Source: Hyperoplus lanceolatus
Taxonomy: Eukaryota > Chordata > Actinopteri > Uranoscopiformes > Ammodytidae
Length of the DNA: 64,000 nucleotides
Direction of reading: 5' to 3'
Assembly: GCA_026929865.2 (NCBI GenBank)
Contig: CM049403.1
Coordinates: 31,871,001-31,935,000, forward strand
The notes below the pieces were generated by a model, which did not search any database, was not told the DNA's origin, and saw only the letters and a list, made by a program, of their open reading frames with translations. Below are positions 1 to 43,090 of the stretch, one piece after another (the first letter of the stretch is position 1; each line of letters begins with the position of its first letter). The position numbers were made by a program, and so were the translations under genes.

Positions 1-715
1 ACACCAAGTTACATGCGACGTCACGATGTTACAAAGCGTCAAGCCGCTTTGAACACGTGACTTCTCGACTGGCTAGAATAGTGTCTAGTGCTCTGCACAG
101 ACACCCCAGACGGTAAGCAGGGAATATGTCGAAATGCATAAGTCATTATTTGATAATCTAGTATGGTTAAACATGACTATAAATCATCATAACAACGTTT
201 ATAGGTCATAAAAGTCAAAAAGTATCATAGGTCCGCTTTAATGATTTTACTGCTGACAGTGTTGTTGTAATTACTCAGAACTCCTTCAATTGCTTCTCGG
301 TAAGGGCTTACCACTGCATTCACATAGACATGTATTGTGGTGATGAGTACCGGTAGGTGACTTCTAACAGTAGATTAACACATTACAGCAAATATTATGT
401 AATTAACTATCAACACAAAAGCTTGATGTGAATCCACAGAGCATCCCAAAGGACTGAGAGGGGTCATTATAAATGGATGGACCGTCCCCTCTTGTGTAAA
501 ACACGACTCCTACACACAAGGAGAGAAAATGTTCCTGATTTGATAAAGGCCTAATGGAGTGAATGTGGGAGCTCAACAGCATTCAGTTTATATAATTTAA
601 AACAGAAGGGCTTTAGAATTAGATGCACATGGTTTTCGATTACTTTTAATATCAAGTCCCACTTCACCCACCTCTTGAGAAGTCGGTTCATGAATTTGTA
701 TGTACAGTAGTAGGC

Positions 716-996
716 CTTTAAAGGTGGAGTCAGCTATTCTGGAAAACGCTTTTTGTCAAAATGAGTGAATATCCCCTCATGATCTGCTGGCTGTCGGTCC
801 GTACGCGGGGCAATACATCCAGTGTTAATACACTTAACTGTCAGGTTAAGTTTTGCCACATGTCCATTTACAGAGCCTGGGCTATGTACTAAGACTGGCA
901 TTTTTTTTCACAGTACGTAAAGGTAGCTGATATTAACTGATTTTGACAAAGTGATTTTTACAAGGAGCATGTTCCAGAATCGCTGACTCCACATTA
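716..996 (+). mobile_element. MITE family M2, copy 1
   Basis: Starts TTTAAAGGTGGAGTCAG and ends CTGACTCCACATTAA. The ends are inverted repeats, with 'ttgtcaaaa' and 'gattttgacaa' subterminal matches. Same family as 10669, 14868, 27556, 47035, 49400 and 54993. Confidence 0.75.
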
Positions 997-1204
997 ACTC
1001 GATGTCATTGTAAATCAGGGTCAACACGCAATAGTATAAATACTGACTGTCTGACTGACTGACTGACTGACTGACTGACTGACTGACTGACTGGAAGCCA
1101 ATACGGGTGGCAGTGTGTGAAAATGGAGATTGTACATTGAAATTGTGGTCAAAGGTTTTATCATAGTCTATGGTACAGCTATTGAGGATAAAGGAAAGGC
1201 ATTA

Positions 1205-1374
<170 letters not shown>

Positions 1375-1883
1375 GTCCTATCCTCCTCACATTTGTCCAT
1401 AATGCCCTTGTCATCATAAGAGTGGGGTTAATCAGATTACATTTTAGGTTGTAAAGCCGGAGCTAGCGCTATAACTGAACAGTGTGTCCCAGTGGGCCGA
1501 TAATCAGCCGTGTCATCACAAAGGCCTGCTGTTCACCGGCTGGAACCGCCTTTATCCTCTCACTGGAGATTCCATTTAAGTTCCACCACGCGTTAAAATA
1601 AAGTTACACTGTAGGTATTTATTTTTTATTTTTTTATTCCTTATTTTTAATTTGGAATATTCCTCAGATTTCCTTTTACAGCAATTACTTCCACTGAGAA
1701 ACAATATCCTTTACAAGGGGTCATAAAATGCATACACTCCTACGTATCTAGTCAAGTCAACAGGAGAATATCTCACTGTAGGTATTTAAATTGATTGTTG
1801 GCCGAGGCAAGGACGTTGACGTTTATGTAAGGTTGTCACTCAGACTCTCAAACTAGTTTTTTTCCCTTAGGGGGTAAAATTCT

Positions 1884-2243
1884 TAAAGGGGCAGTGTGTA
1901 ATATGACATCATCAAGAAACTTCTAGAAAGTTCTAGAATGCAACGCTCCCTGGGTAACCCCACCCCTTTTGAATAATAACAGAAGCTACAGTGGCCTTCA
2001 AGGACAAGAACAATTCTAAATTATAAACAATGCACCTGATGACATTCCAAAAACATGGATGCCTCCATAAGACTTGCCTGCTCAATGTACAAAATGGAAT
2101 ATTAATATTTGTAATTCTCCGCTCGGGAGGATAATTCTGATTATTGGGAGAGGTGATTTTACACCAATGAGGACATATTAATGAATGAGGATATTGATTT
2201 TAGCTAATGCATTACTTCAAATGTTACACAGTGTCCCTTTAAG
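1884..2243 (+). mobile_element. MITE family M1, copy 1
   Basis: Termini TTAAAGGGGCAGTGTGTAA and TTACACAGTGTCCCTTTAA are inverted repeats. The first 150 bases match other M1 copies; the right half is divergent. Confidence 0.75.
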
Positions 2244-2353
2244 GTAACGGCCTATAGTTTCCCTTCGCAGCAAATGCATTTTATAAGACCTGTACGTAGA
2301 ATTTTTATTTTTATTTATAAAGACCGTATCCATCTATAAAAAAACTTTAGACG

Positions 2354-2643
2354 TTAAAGGCCTACTTCACCGGTTTGAATATGAAGGTGTATTGAACTCG
2401 GAGATCCTATTTAGCATAAATGTGCAAAAAAAAAATTAATTAGAGAAAACGCAAAAAGAGTGTTTTATGGTCTCACTGTCTAACCCTACAGTTCCCTTCT
2501 TGTGACATCACAGTAAGGGTTAGGATTAACAGGACAGCTGGGCCAAGGGAAGACTGAGGGAAGAAAAACCTCATTCATTATATTATAATAGCGATTTTAT
2601 AATGATAGAATGCTGGTTCCGTATGGGTGAAGTTTTCCTTTAA
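2354..2643 (+). mobile_element. MITE family M3, copy 1
   Basis: Starts TTAAAGGCCTACTTCACCGG and ends GGGTGAAGTTTTCCTTTAA. Holds 'gtctcactgtctaaccctac' and 'cctcattcattatattata', used to recognise the other copies. Confidence 0.8.
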
Positions 2644-2846
2644 CATGTTGTCAAAATGAAGTAAACATTTTGCAACTTCTGCCATGAATGATCTACCATC
2701 TAAATATTGTTGAAAAATTATTAAAAAAAAAAGTTATAAAAAAGGAAAAAAAAACAATATTGACATTGTGCATCCATCCAGTTTCTTTTGTGAATTGTAA
2801 TATACTGAAGTCTCACTCCTTCTTCTTTCCCTCTCTTGTCTTTCAG

Positions 2847-32894
<30,048 letters not shown>

Positions 32895-33811
32895 AACCAG
32901 GACGAGATCGCAGGAAAAGGAAGAACTCGAAAACATTGTGGTCACTGTCAAGTTTTAAATGGAAGAAGCAACTACACACGGACCCTACTGCCCCCAAATA
33001 CTCCTGTCCCCCTGTCCCCCTCACCTTACTCATTCTGCCCCCACCCCGCGCTACGTCGCTATCCAACGAGCTAAAGGAATGTTGCAGTCCCACCGACTCC
33101 ACAACAGACTCTTTGATTCCTTTTTACAGACAATAAATAAAAAAACGTTACCTGCATTACTGGGGGCTTGAGGAAAAAAAAAACTATATAAAAAAATTAA
33201 AAAAAACTTTACGAAAAAAAAAAAACGAAAACTGTAACAAAATGAAAACCTGAATCCGTGGCGTGAATATGAAAAAAGATACTGTTTGAAACAGTTGTTG
33301 TATTTTAGATTCCATAAAGAACGCATATTGTTGTTGGTAGCAGTCGGGCTGTTAGCTGATCAGGGGGAACCAACGCGTGGTTCGAAAAAGTGAAAGAAAA
33401 ACCGTGCTCCATTAGGAATTTTATTAATTTTTTTAATTTTCTTTTGGTGTGTGTTTTTGGGATCAAGGTGAACAATGCTGATGACACAGGACGCATTTAA
33501 TTCATCTACAAAACTGAATCTTTTTGGAGGATTTTTATGTTATTATTTTTTTTTCTTTTTTGTAATTTGAATCCTCATGTTTTCAAAAGTGGAAATCCCT
33601 GCATTGAAAACTTTATTTTTTATGTTGTAGTGTTCTGGAGTTCTTCAATTCTCTTTTTTTTTTTTTTTTTTTTCCTCTTTCGCTCTGGCTTTATTAATTT
33701 TTTTTTTTGTCTGTCAAACGTTGGACTTTGTAGCACAGTCACTGGCCCTCAGGTACTGTGGAAAGATTCGAGAGACACAGATATTAAACTCTCTTATTAT
33801 CATTATTATTA

Positions 33812-33845
<34 letters not shown>

Positions 33846-33955
33846 GCACTTTTTGGAAAAAAAAATAAGAAAAAGCAATTACAGTGAAAAACTTTAGGTT
33901 TGAAAAATTAACATTTTAAGAAAAAACAACTAAATAAAGACTGATCTAGGAGGAG
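32895..33955 (+). other. csnk1g2: csnk1g2 3' UTR (approximate)
   Basis: AT-rich trailer with long T and A runs and an (ATT)n microsatellite at 33788-33846. Two AATAAA signals are seen: one near 33131 in a dense A run, and a clean one at 33933-33938. The second gives a UTR of about 1.05 kb. The exact cleavage point is inferred. Confidence 0.55.
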
Positions 33956-34208
33956 TCCTTGACCTTCACACACGCTTATATCTGAGTTATGGCCGAGAAA
34001 TGTTTATGGATTTTACATGAGATGGGGATCGGGGGAAGGGGGAAAAAAGAAGAAGATATGTCTTTCGATTTTTATTTCTTACATCAAAATAATTTACCAG
34101 GAAATCATAGTTTGTGCCTTTCTAAGTAAAATGTTTAAAGCTCAAAGTGAGTGTCCCGCTATGACGTTTTATCTAATCAGTCCCAAATGCTCATTGGATT
34201 ACTGTGTG

Positions 34209-34210
34209 TC

Positions 34211-34243
<33 letters not shown>

Positions 34244-34388
34244 GTGTGTTTGCAAATATTCAGGTTTTTGTAACTTAATGTGTTCAGTGAAATGCACCTC
34301 CCTGGGTTCTCCGTTATAAGCAGTAGACATCCCCTCTGCTTTGACAATCTACACGTCTGAAAAGTGGTGGTGTTTGGTTTGGTTTGAG

Positions 34389-34452
<64 letters not shown>
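34209..34452 (+). repeat. (CTGT)n and (GT)n
   Basis: CTGT tract at 34209-34250 and GT tract at 34391-34452. Confidence 0.93.
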
Positions 34453-34454
<2 letters not shown>

Positions 34455-34477
34455 CTGAAAGACATCCAACAGGCGAC

Positions 34478-34858
34478 TTAAAGGTGCAGTGTGTAATATG
34501 ACATCATCAAGAAAGTTCTACAAAGTTCTAGAATGCAACACTCCCTGGGTAACCCCAACCCTTTCGAATAATAACAGACGCTACAGTGGCCTTCAAGGAC
34601 AAGAACAATTCTAAATGTTATACAATGCACCTGATGACATTCCAACTATGACACTTTCAAGATGGCGGCACTAGGCCTTGGTCCAAAATATGCAGAAATA
34701 TGGACATATGAGACCCTTTCTAAGGGAGAAAAAAAAAAATTCAGAATTTTTTTTTCAGTTATTATGCACTAAATTAAATGTACTTATGGTTAGCATAATT
34801 TCTTTCTACAAAATCTGATGGGAAATAAAACCCAAAATTCTACACACTGCAGCTTTAA
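34478..34858 (+). mobile_element. MITE family M1, copy 5
   Basis: Nearly full copy: TTAAAGGTGCAGTGTGTAA ... TACACACTGCAGCTTTAA. Carries caagatggcggcactagg. Confidence 0.85.
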
Positions 34859-35024
34859 CTCTGGGTTCACAGACGGACATTCAGCTCATTGAGGTTTGAT
34901 TGATTATGAGATGAAACAACCTTCACAAATTCAAAGTTTACTGGATCCAAGAAAAAAAATATCGCCCCTTTTTTTGGTTTCTTGCTGCTAACGACAACTG
35001 TAGTTACATGTTCGACAAGTGATT

Positions 35025-35200
35025 ATAGTGATGTCACAAGAAGGGAACTGTAGGGTTAGACAGTGAGACCTTAAAACACTCTTTCTGCCTTTTCTCAGGC
35101 TAGGATGATCCGATTTCTAACATTTTTGCACATTTATACTTCATAGGATCTCCGAGTTCAATACACCTTCATATTCCAACCGGTGAAGTAGGTCTTTAAT
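35025..35200 (-). mobile_element. MITE family M3, partial copy
   Basis: From 'gtgatgtcacaagaagggaa' to 'ccggtgaagtaggtcttta'. The half with the CCTCATTCATT segment is missing. Confidence 0.7.
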
Positions 35201-35589
35201 CTGGTTACTATTCTCAATTCAATTAATCGTTTAGATTTAAGAAATGAAAAAAAAAATAGACAAATTTGAAATGTACGGAAGAGTCCACGGCATCGTTTGT
35301 GTTTTAATAACAGATATTGACCCCCCGAGGTTCATATCTTTCCAATTGTACCTCAGTCTTGTACTGTGCAGTTTATTCCTGACATTTCAACTTTTTTCTT
35401 GAAGTGCGTAATGGAGAAAAAAGAAAGAAAAGTTCCTCCTCATTCTTTCTTTCTCAGGTGGCTCTTATACTCTACCATAGAAATGTTTGGTTTTGTCTCA
35501 CTAAAACAATTTTCACTTCACTCTAATGTAAGACCAACAAATGTAGCAAATTCTCACATTTGAAAACCAAGAGAACACTTTTTATTTTC

Positions 35590-35775
35590 AGGGTCGGTGG
35601 TTAGATCCCCCGCCACATGCCGAAGTGTCCCTGAGCAAGATACTGAACCCTAAGTTGCTCCCGATAGATAGCCTGTTGCTACCGTTGTGTATAAATGTGT
35701 GTGAATGGGAACAGGTCTCCCTTGGAAAAAGAGTCTCCGGTCTCAATGGGATTTACCTGTATAAATAAAAGGTTA
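35590..35775 (+). mobile_element. SINE family S3, copy 3
   Basis: Begins 'gggtcggtggttagatcccc', then 'cgaagtgtccctgagcaaga' and 'aagagtctccggtctcaatg', ending 'ataaataaaaggtta'. Its end forms the target of the M6 element. Confidence 0.75.
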
Positions 35776-35785
35776 GTACCACAAT

Positions 35786-36013
35786 AGTCTCGCAAAGCCA
35801 GACCAAACTACAGCAAGTAGTATGGTCTGGAAGCACACCGTTTAGAGCCGTCTATTCGGGGGGGGGGAAACTGGGCTGGCCTGTTTTTATTTCTTTAAAC
35901 CAATCACAATCATCTACGGCAGGGCTAACCCCTGGAAGCAGCCAATGGAGGCATAGCGTTGTTTGCCGACGCCAGCGCTTAATAGACGCTGGCGGAAGTG
36001 GTCAAGCCAGACT
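35786..36013 (-). mobile_element. Fold-back element family M6, copy 1
   Basis: Flanked by an 11-bp direct repeat AGTACCACAAT (35775-35785 and 36014-36024). The end CCAGACT and subterminal hairpin 35798-35830 (stem CCAGACCAAACTAC, 13 of 14 pairs) identify the family. Confidence 0.75.
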
Positions 36014-36859
36014 AGTACCACAATGAATCGATTATCAGAATCAGAATAGTTGCCAGTGGATTATTTCCATCAACCTGCCGATATGGATGGCGCATTTTTC
36101 AGCAGCAACATAAAGTTCTCACCACATTTAAAAGATCTTGCAGTGTTGAGATGTTGCATCGCCTGCAATGCATTTTGCAGTGAGTAATGTGGGTGGGCCA
36201 GTGTGGCTCTTTAGGATCCTTTATAATGTGTGTGCTCTTTTTGCTACCTGGCCAAAGTGTGTGTGTGTGTTCAGGATGGTTTTAGTTCTTCCCTGCAGAG
36301 AATGCCAGTGTCTTGTTCTTGGGTTATAAAAAAAGTTATTCTAATTTTAATATTGATCCAGCAAAGAGTTGACGGGCCCACACGGGATGGATAAAAAAAA
36401 ATCCCAAACGGTCAAATTGAAGCAGCAGGAAACAAACTCAATTCTGAGGTATATGAGACAATTTCAAAAACAACATTAGAACCTACAATCTCCACATGCC
36501 CCCACCATCCATGACGCACGGCTCTCCTGCGCGCTTTTACGCATCAACTCTTTATAGTGTGTCGCTCAGAAGAAAAGCTTTTGTTAAATTGGCCCGATAA
36601 TGCATTAAACTGAAAGCTTAAACCTCTTCAGCTGACCGGCGTGGGGACCCAGCTTGACGTAATCCAACATTATATGATTAATGATTAAATAGGCCTACAG
36701 TTGGAAATGGCGATGCCCAGAGTGACTAATTGCTTGACCTGTGTAGCCTATTTCGCTCAACTTTCCCTAGTCTAACTCATTGAATTATGAATCTATAAAT
36801 ATGACAACGACAGATCTATAATTGTGAATAATATAGGGTTTTTAATCACAGGAGTTATT

Positions 36860-37133
36860 ATGGAGCCTTCTGCTTTACCCCCCGTGAGGTCTCTGTCGCT
36901 ATGCCGTCGCCTGTGCTACGCTACTGGGCATTTTCTGAACGACTTGTGCGCCTCTATGTGGTTCACCTACCTGTTGGTTTACCTGCATTCAGTCCTGGGC
37001 TTCCAGAGCACCGCGGCTGGAGCTCTGCTGCTGATCGGTCAGATATCAGACGGAGTTTGTACACCGATCGTCGGCTATGAATCCGACAGAAGAGCCGGTG
37101 TTTACGGCAAGAGGAAAACCTGGCATCTACTGG
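36860..37133 (+). CDS. mfsd12: mfsd12 exon 1 (start, TM1-2)
   Basis: From ATG to donor GTAAGT, ending in phase 1. It encodes the cytosolic N-terminus, TM1 ([20 protein letters not shown]), TM2, and the loop with [20 protein letters not shown], the signature loop between TM2 and TM3. Confidence 0.94.
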
Positions 37134-40100
37134 GTAAGTGAGAGTTATAGGGTCATATACAGCTGAAACTCATGTTATTAGAATATCATGGAAAATGAAT
37201 TGGAATTGAGGCAAGAATTCATGGTCAAAAGTGGCCCAAACCAAGAGTACATCTGCATGATTATACTTTATAGAGGGCCGACATTTCTGTTTTTAAAATC
37301 CATTTTTTTTATTGATTTCACATAGAACATAGCGTTAGTGTTTATATATAACTATGGTTAGGGTCTGGTAGGCCCACTACTCAAATTCATTTAAAACAAA
37401 TGCAGGATATCCCGGCGAGAGACAACTGCAGGTGACATTTTAACGTAGAGTAGGCTACATTTATCATCATGAAATTTTCTCAGTTGATTACTTATATAAA
37501 AAAACAATTGTTTTTGTATTAGGCTACAGTTCTTTCAGATATGTTTGAATTAATATGCACGTTTGGCAGTAGGCTATAGGAATATGCGTAACGTTGCATC
37601 TCTTTAGAAATCTAGATGGATAAAGACAGTTGAAATCTTTATTCCAACAACATATAACAGTTCAAAGATCTTTTCGGAACATATTTTGGATTGAAGAGTG
37701 TTGAGATACTGTTCGGAAAGATGGTTGTAGGCTATAGGTGAAATATACAGACGCAGAAAAAGTTTACCCAATATTAAAAGTAAATTCTGGATCTATTTTT
37801 ACCGATAAGAAGACATGTCCTGGAAGCAAAGTAGACAAAAAAAATTAAAAAGTCACTAATGCTTGAGAACAAAAATATGTTTTTTCCTCCTTAAACAGTG
37901 ATTGATATTTGGAAATAAAACGTATTTCAGATGCATGCCTACTGAAACCACACAGTAACTATGCTTTTTACGATGCATTAAGGTCTTATACATGCACATT
38001 GTATGCACACTTATATGCACATTGTAAAGCACTTTGTGACCCTGTCTGTGAAAGTACTTACATGTAAAAGTTGACTATAGTAGAAGAACATAAGTGTTTC
38101 CAGCAAAATGTAGGCCTAGGCTACTTGCAGTATCCAAAGTTATAGTGCCATCATACAGAAAGGGCCCATTCAGAGTGAAATAAAGGATATTATTGGATTA
38201 TTATTGACTCAGAAGCAGCTTATTGAAGTAATTGAAGCTAATTTCTAACACTCAAACACATGTAGCATTATCGAGTAGCATTATGAAGTCACATGAAATG
38301 GAATTATACCAGCCTATAGCAGCTATGAGTATAAGCTGTTGGTTTGGTTTACTCTCGGCCACACATATCAAAGGGATATTATGGAAATATGTCAGTAAAC
38401 GTCCCTTTAGGAATGTATTTGTGATTGGCTGTGGCTGGTATTACATCTACTCACCATCTCTACCATTGTGTCCTTGAGCAAGGCTCTTAACCCCACAAAA
38501 ACTGCTCCAGGGGCGCTGAACTATGGCTGACCCTGCGCTCTGACCCCCTCTGGAGTGTGGTAACTTGAGAGGGGATATGAGAAAAGACAAATTTCAATGT
38601 GACCCCATTGACTTATAAAGTAGCTCAACATAAAGGAATACCTCACCCATACTGAACCAGCTTTCTATCAATATAAAATTATGACATAATGAATGAGGTT
38701 TTTCTTCCCTCAGTCTTCCCCTGGCCCAGCTGTCCTGTTAATCCTAACCCTACATTTTACTAGTGTGATGTCACACTAGTAAAATGTAGGTTTAATTAGT
38801 GAGACCATAAAAAAACTCTTTCTGCCTTTTCTCAGGCTAGGATGAACCGATTTCTAACATTTTTTTGCACATTTATACTCCATAGGATCTCAGAGTTCAA
38901 TACACCTTCATATTCCCACCGGTGAAGTAGGTCTTTAACTTAACTCATAACCGTCCCTCTACCCTCCAGGGACCGTGTGCGTGCTCATATCGTTCCCGTT
39001 CATCTTCAACCCGTGCCTGGCCTGCTCCGACGGCTCCCCCCAGTGGGCGCAGATCCTCTACTTCAGTCCCTTCATCATCGTGTTCCAGTTCGGTTGGGCC
39101 GCCACGCAGATCTCACACCTCAGCCTCATCCCGGAGCTGGTGTCCCGCGAGAGCGAGAAGGTGGAGCTCACTGCATACAGGTGGGATGGAGATAGGCTAA
39201 GAACTGTTTTACAGATTATTTTTTGGGCTATTTCAAGCTTTATTAGACAGTACAGAGTTGAAATGGGGAGACAGAGAGGGAGGGGGGGATGACTTGCAGT
39301 GAGGATCCACGGGTCGGACAGGGGAGCAGGTTTAGTTCAACATTTTGGCGGTGACACGTATAGCCTACACACAATTGCCAAACAGTGAAAGTCCAGTGGT
39401 GGTAGGCAATGCTTTAAAGAAGGTAAAGCTCCTATGAAGCTACAATATGGTACAAGGTCACTGAGACCTCACATTATAGTACGTTTGCAGTAACCTTTGA
39501 CCTCCAAAATCTAGTCAGTTCATCTTTGAGTCAGAGTGGACATTTGTGCAAAGTTTGAAAGAAGTCCCTCAAAGCGTTAATGAGATATTGTTCTCACAAT
39601 ACGCGAGGAGTTCATTCAGTTTATCCACTAATCAAGGTGTGAGTTTGTGCCAAATTTGAATTATAATCCCTCAAAGCGTTCTTAAACTATTCCCTGTGTT
39701 CCAATACCCATACTTACTATTTAGTGTGCTAGAAAATATTAAGTATATCCCAATACATGCATGTCAAAAGCAGTATGTACAAAAAAAACAGGATGCATTA
39801 AAGCTGGGGTGGAGGATTTGGGGAGAAAATGGCAGTTGGGATAGAGATTTGAATCCAAATACCTCAACCGCTCCACTTGTTCTCTTTGGTCCCTCCCCTA
39901 TGGTCCCTCCCTGACACGCTCTACATACCAACAAAGTCGTGCCAAAGTCAATGGACAGTCCCAACAGCCAATAAGAACAGAGAATCGGAGCCTCACTCTG
40001 ATTGGTCAAAGTGTCAGCTCATGTTAACTTTGACCAATCAGAAATCATATACCCCAGCTTTAATACATCCAATTGCATTTTGTATTTTTGGTAAAAAGAC

Positions 40101-43042
40101 GAAGTATGTGATTTGGAACACAGGGATTGTGTTCATGAATCAAAATTTGTGCAAAATTTAAAGAAAAAAATCCCTCAAATCCTGTATAAAGACTTTGACC
40201 AGTTGCCTGATTCTCACTGGTCAAAGCTGACTAATCTGCAGCCGGCTCTGGCCTGCCTCTGGCCAGCTCTGGCCTGCCTCTGGCCTGCCTCTGGCCAGCC
40301 GGCTCTGGCCTGCCTCTCAGAAAGCAGGACATGTTTTCATGTGAAAGTAACAATGGTCATTTAATCTGATGAACTGTGAGATGAACTTTGTGATGTGTTT
40401 TCTTTGTAAAGAAGTGACAGTCAGTCGGCTCACACCAGCTTTGTTTCCTGGATGGAAACGTGTGACTTAATCTTCCACAACAGACAGTGATCATCAGAGA
40501 TTCCTTGAAGAGAGAATGTTTATACAAGCACAGGGTTTAGTCAGAGGGTTATACTGTAGATCTACATTCAGGGAAAAAATCACTCTAAAACAGATTATAA
40601 ATTTATGTATTCATCAAATGTACTTATTAATGGGGTGCTCCGGTGGTGTAGTGGATAGAGCGCGTACCATAATGGCTCCGGCCTTCGTTGCAGTGGTCGT
40701 GGGTTTAAATCCAACCTGTGGACCTTTACTGCAGGTCACCCCCCCCCCTCTATCTCTCTCTCAGAAAGAAAAGCTTGAAAATGCCAAAAAATAATCTTTA
40801 AAATACAAGCACATGGTTTATAGTTATAGAGTTATCATTAAATTAAAAAGATGAGACGTCTTGTAGTGTTGATTTCATCTTAAGAGAGAAATACTAAAGC
40901 TGCGATCAAGCTGGAACAATTCAAACTTTATGATCTTATATCTACACAGAATGGACACACTTCACTGCCTAATCCATTTTTATATATAGTGGGCGTCCTG
41001 GGGAAATGCACCTGTTGGAAGACCAAGAAGAAGAAGTACTATAGAATAAATAACTAAATACATCTTCACCTCATCACTTGATATTGTGGAAAGACTTGAG
41101 GCAGTGGTGGATGATGCTATCTTTAGTTACTATTTTTTTTTTCCTTGAAGGCCACCGTAGCTTCTGTAAATTCTTCTTAAGGGAGGGATAATTTCAATCT
41201 ATTTTTTTAAACACTAGATGGCGACAAAATACCCTGATATTACGCACTGCCCCTTTTAAAGCGTTAGTGGGTCTGATTTCAAAAAACATGGATGAAGGGG
41301 TCAGCTCTTCCATTGTTTATCTTCCTTCCTAGTCTCTCTCTCCTCTTTCCTGTTCGTAACCTTAAGCCTAAAACACGCTGTTAAAACATTGTCACAACTT
41401 CCCTTTACAACCCCCTTCCTCTGTCCCTTCCACTGTCCAAAAATTAGGAGCAGGGCAGACTGAATAGCAGCTACAATTCCAGTGAAGTCATTTTATTATG
41501 TCATCCAGATCTCCTCAAATCTTGAATTTTTTTAAATTTATGAATGTCCCTGCGTTCCAAATCACATACTTCTTTTTACTACGCTACATACTAAAGTACA
41601 GAAGAGTTTTACGGCCACAGGAGAGAAATAAAAATCAGATAAGGAAGGTTTTTTTTCATTATGTCGAGAAATGTCAAGAATAAAGACGAATACTCCAACA
41701 TGGTATTGGAGTTTATTGGGCATTTATGTATTTTCAGCATACTACAATTGATGTGCATGTATTTGGACATCCTAAATGTTTTTCTGGCATACTAAATAGT
41801 AGGGAAGTATGGGGATTGGAACGCAGGGATTTTTTTTTCTAAATAATGCTCGCTTACAGCAGGCATCAATCTCAAGGCATATAGTTACTTACCAAAATCG
41901 AAATAAAATTCACGGGTAAGAACGGTCCAAAACTAATATGTGCTCCTTGGGATCTGAGGCTTCAATTGAATAATTGATTAACGAGCACATAACACACTAT
42001 TCATTTTTTTGGCATTTTCAAGCTTTATTAGATAGTACAGATTTGAAATGGGGAGACAGAGAGAGAGAGAGAGAGAGGGGGGGATGACCTGCAGTAAAGG
42101 TCCAAGGGTCGGATTTGAACCCGCGACCACTGCAACGAAGGTAGGAGCCGATATGGTACGCGCTCTATCCACTACGCCACCGGAGCGCCCCATACACTTT
42201 ATTCATTTAACCAACAGTACCCCATGCAGGGCTGAGAACATGCTATGTGTTTTTGCCAATCGGGAGCCGAGTCTGCCGGCATCCTAATTCGGTACATTGC
42301 AAGTGAAATTACAAAGATCCAAATTAAAATATTATTCTATAAATGGCTCCTACAATGCCTCTGTGTATCTTCTGCTATCGTTCCTGTTAGATTATTTTAA
42401 CATATCCCCTCCTCTCCTCTCCTAGATAATGCCTTGCTCAAGGACACAATGGTACTCTAACCATCCCCTCCTCTCCTATAGATATGCCTTCACAGTAGCC
42501 GCTAACATCACTGTGTTCGCCGTGGCCTGGCTGCTCTTCCACTTCCAGAGCAACGTAGAAACCACCGCCACAGCAACCCTGGGAGCAGTGGACATCCCTC
42601 TGTTCAGGGTGAATTGTAACTTCATTTTGCAGTAGCTTGCTGCTAGTTCAACTACAGTCATATTGGCACAGTGATTTAAGTGCTTCAATGACCCTTTTCT
42701 TCCCTTCAAATGGTTGTGTAGTAGAAGTAGCTACAAGGAAATACAATCAACAAAAACAACAGTTGTTGTCGATTGTAGCGGCCCCTTTGGACAAAACTAT
42801 ATAATGGCAACAGTAAAATGATAAGAAGTATGCAATCTCTCTCTCTCGTTCTCTCTCGTTCTCGTTCTCTCTCCCTCTTTCTCTTTCTCTCTTTCTCCCT
42901 CTCTCTCTCCCTCTCTCTCTCTCTCCCTCCCTCTCTCTCTCTCTCCCTCTCTTTCTCTCTCTCTCTTTCTCTCTTTCTCCCTCTCTTTCTCCCTCTCTCT
43001 CTCCCTCTCTCTCTCTTTCTCTCCCTCTCTCTCTCTCTCTCC

Positions 43043-43090
<48 letters not shown>

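Larger units (their letters stand above)
33956..36859. other. Spacer between csnk1g2 and mfsd12
   Basis: Holds a GT repeat (34391-34452), an M1 MITE (34478-34858), part of an M3 MITE (35025-35200), an S3 SINE (35590-35775) and an M6 fold-back element (35786-36013). From about 36030 to 36860 there is no recognised repeat; the mfsd12 promoter should lie there, but I see no decisive motif. Confidence 0.5.

Noticed and set aside
36824-36859. Upstream in-frame ATG for mfsd12
   Set aside because: The 12 extra residues do not resemble the family, and the ATG at 36860 lines up with the expected N-terminus.
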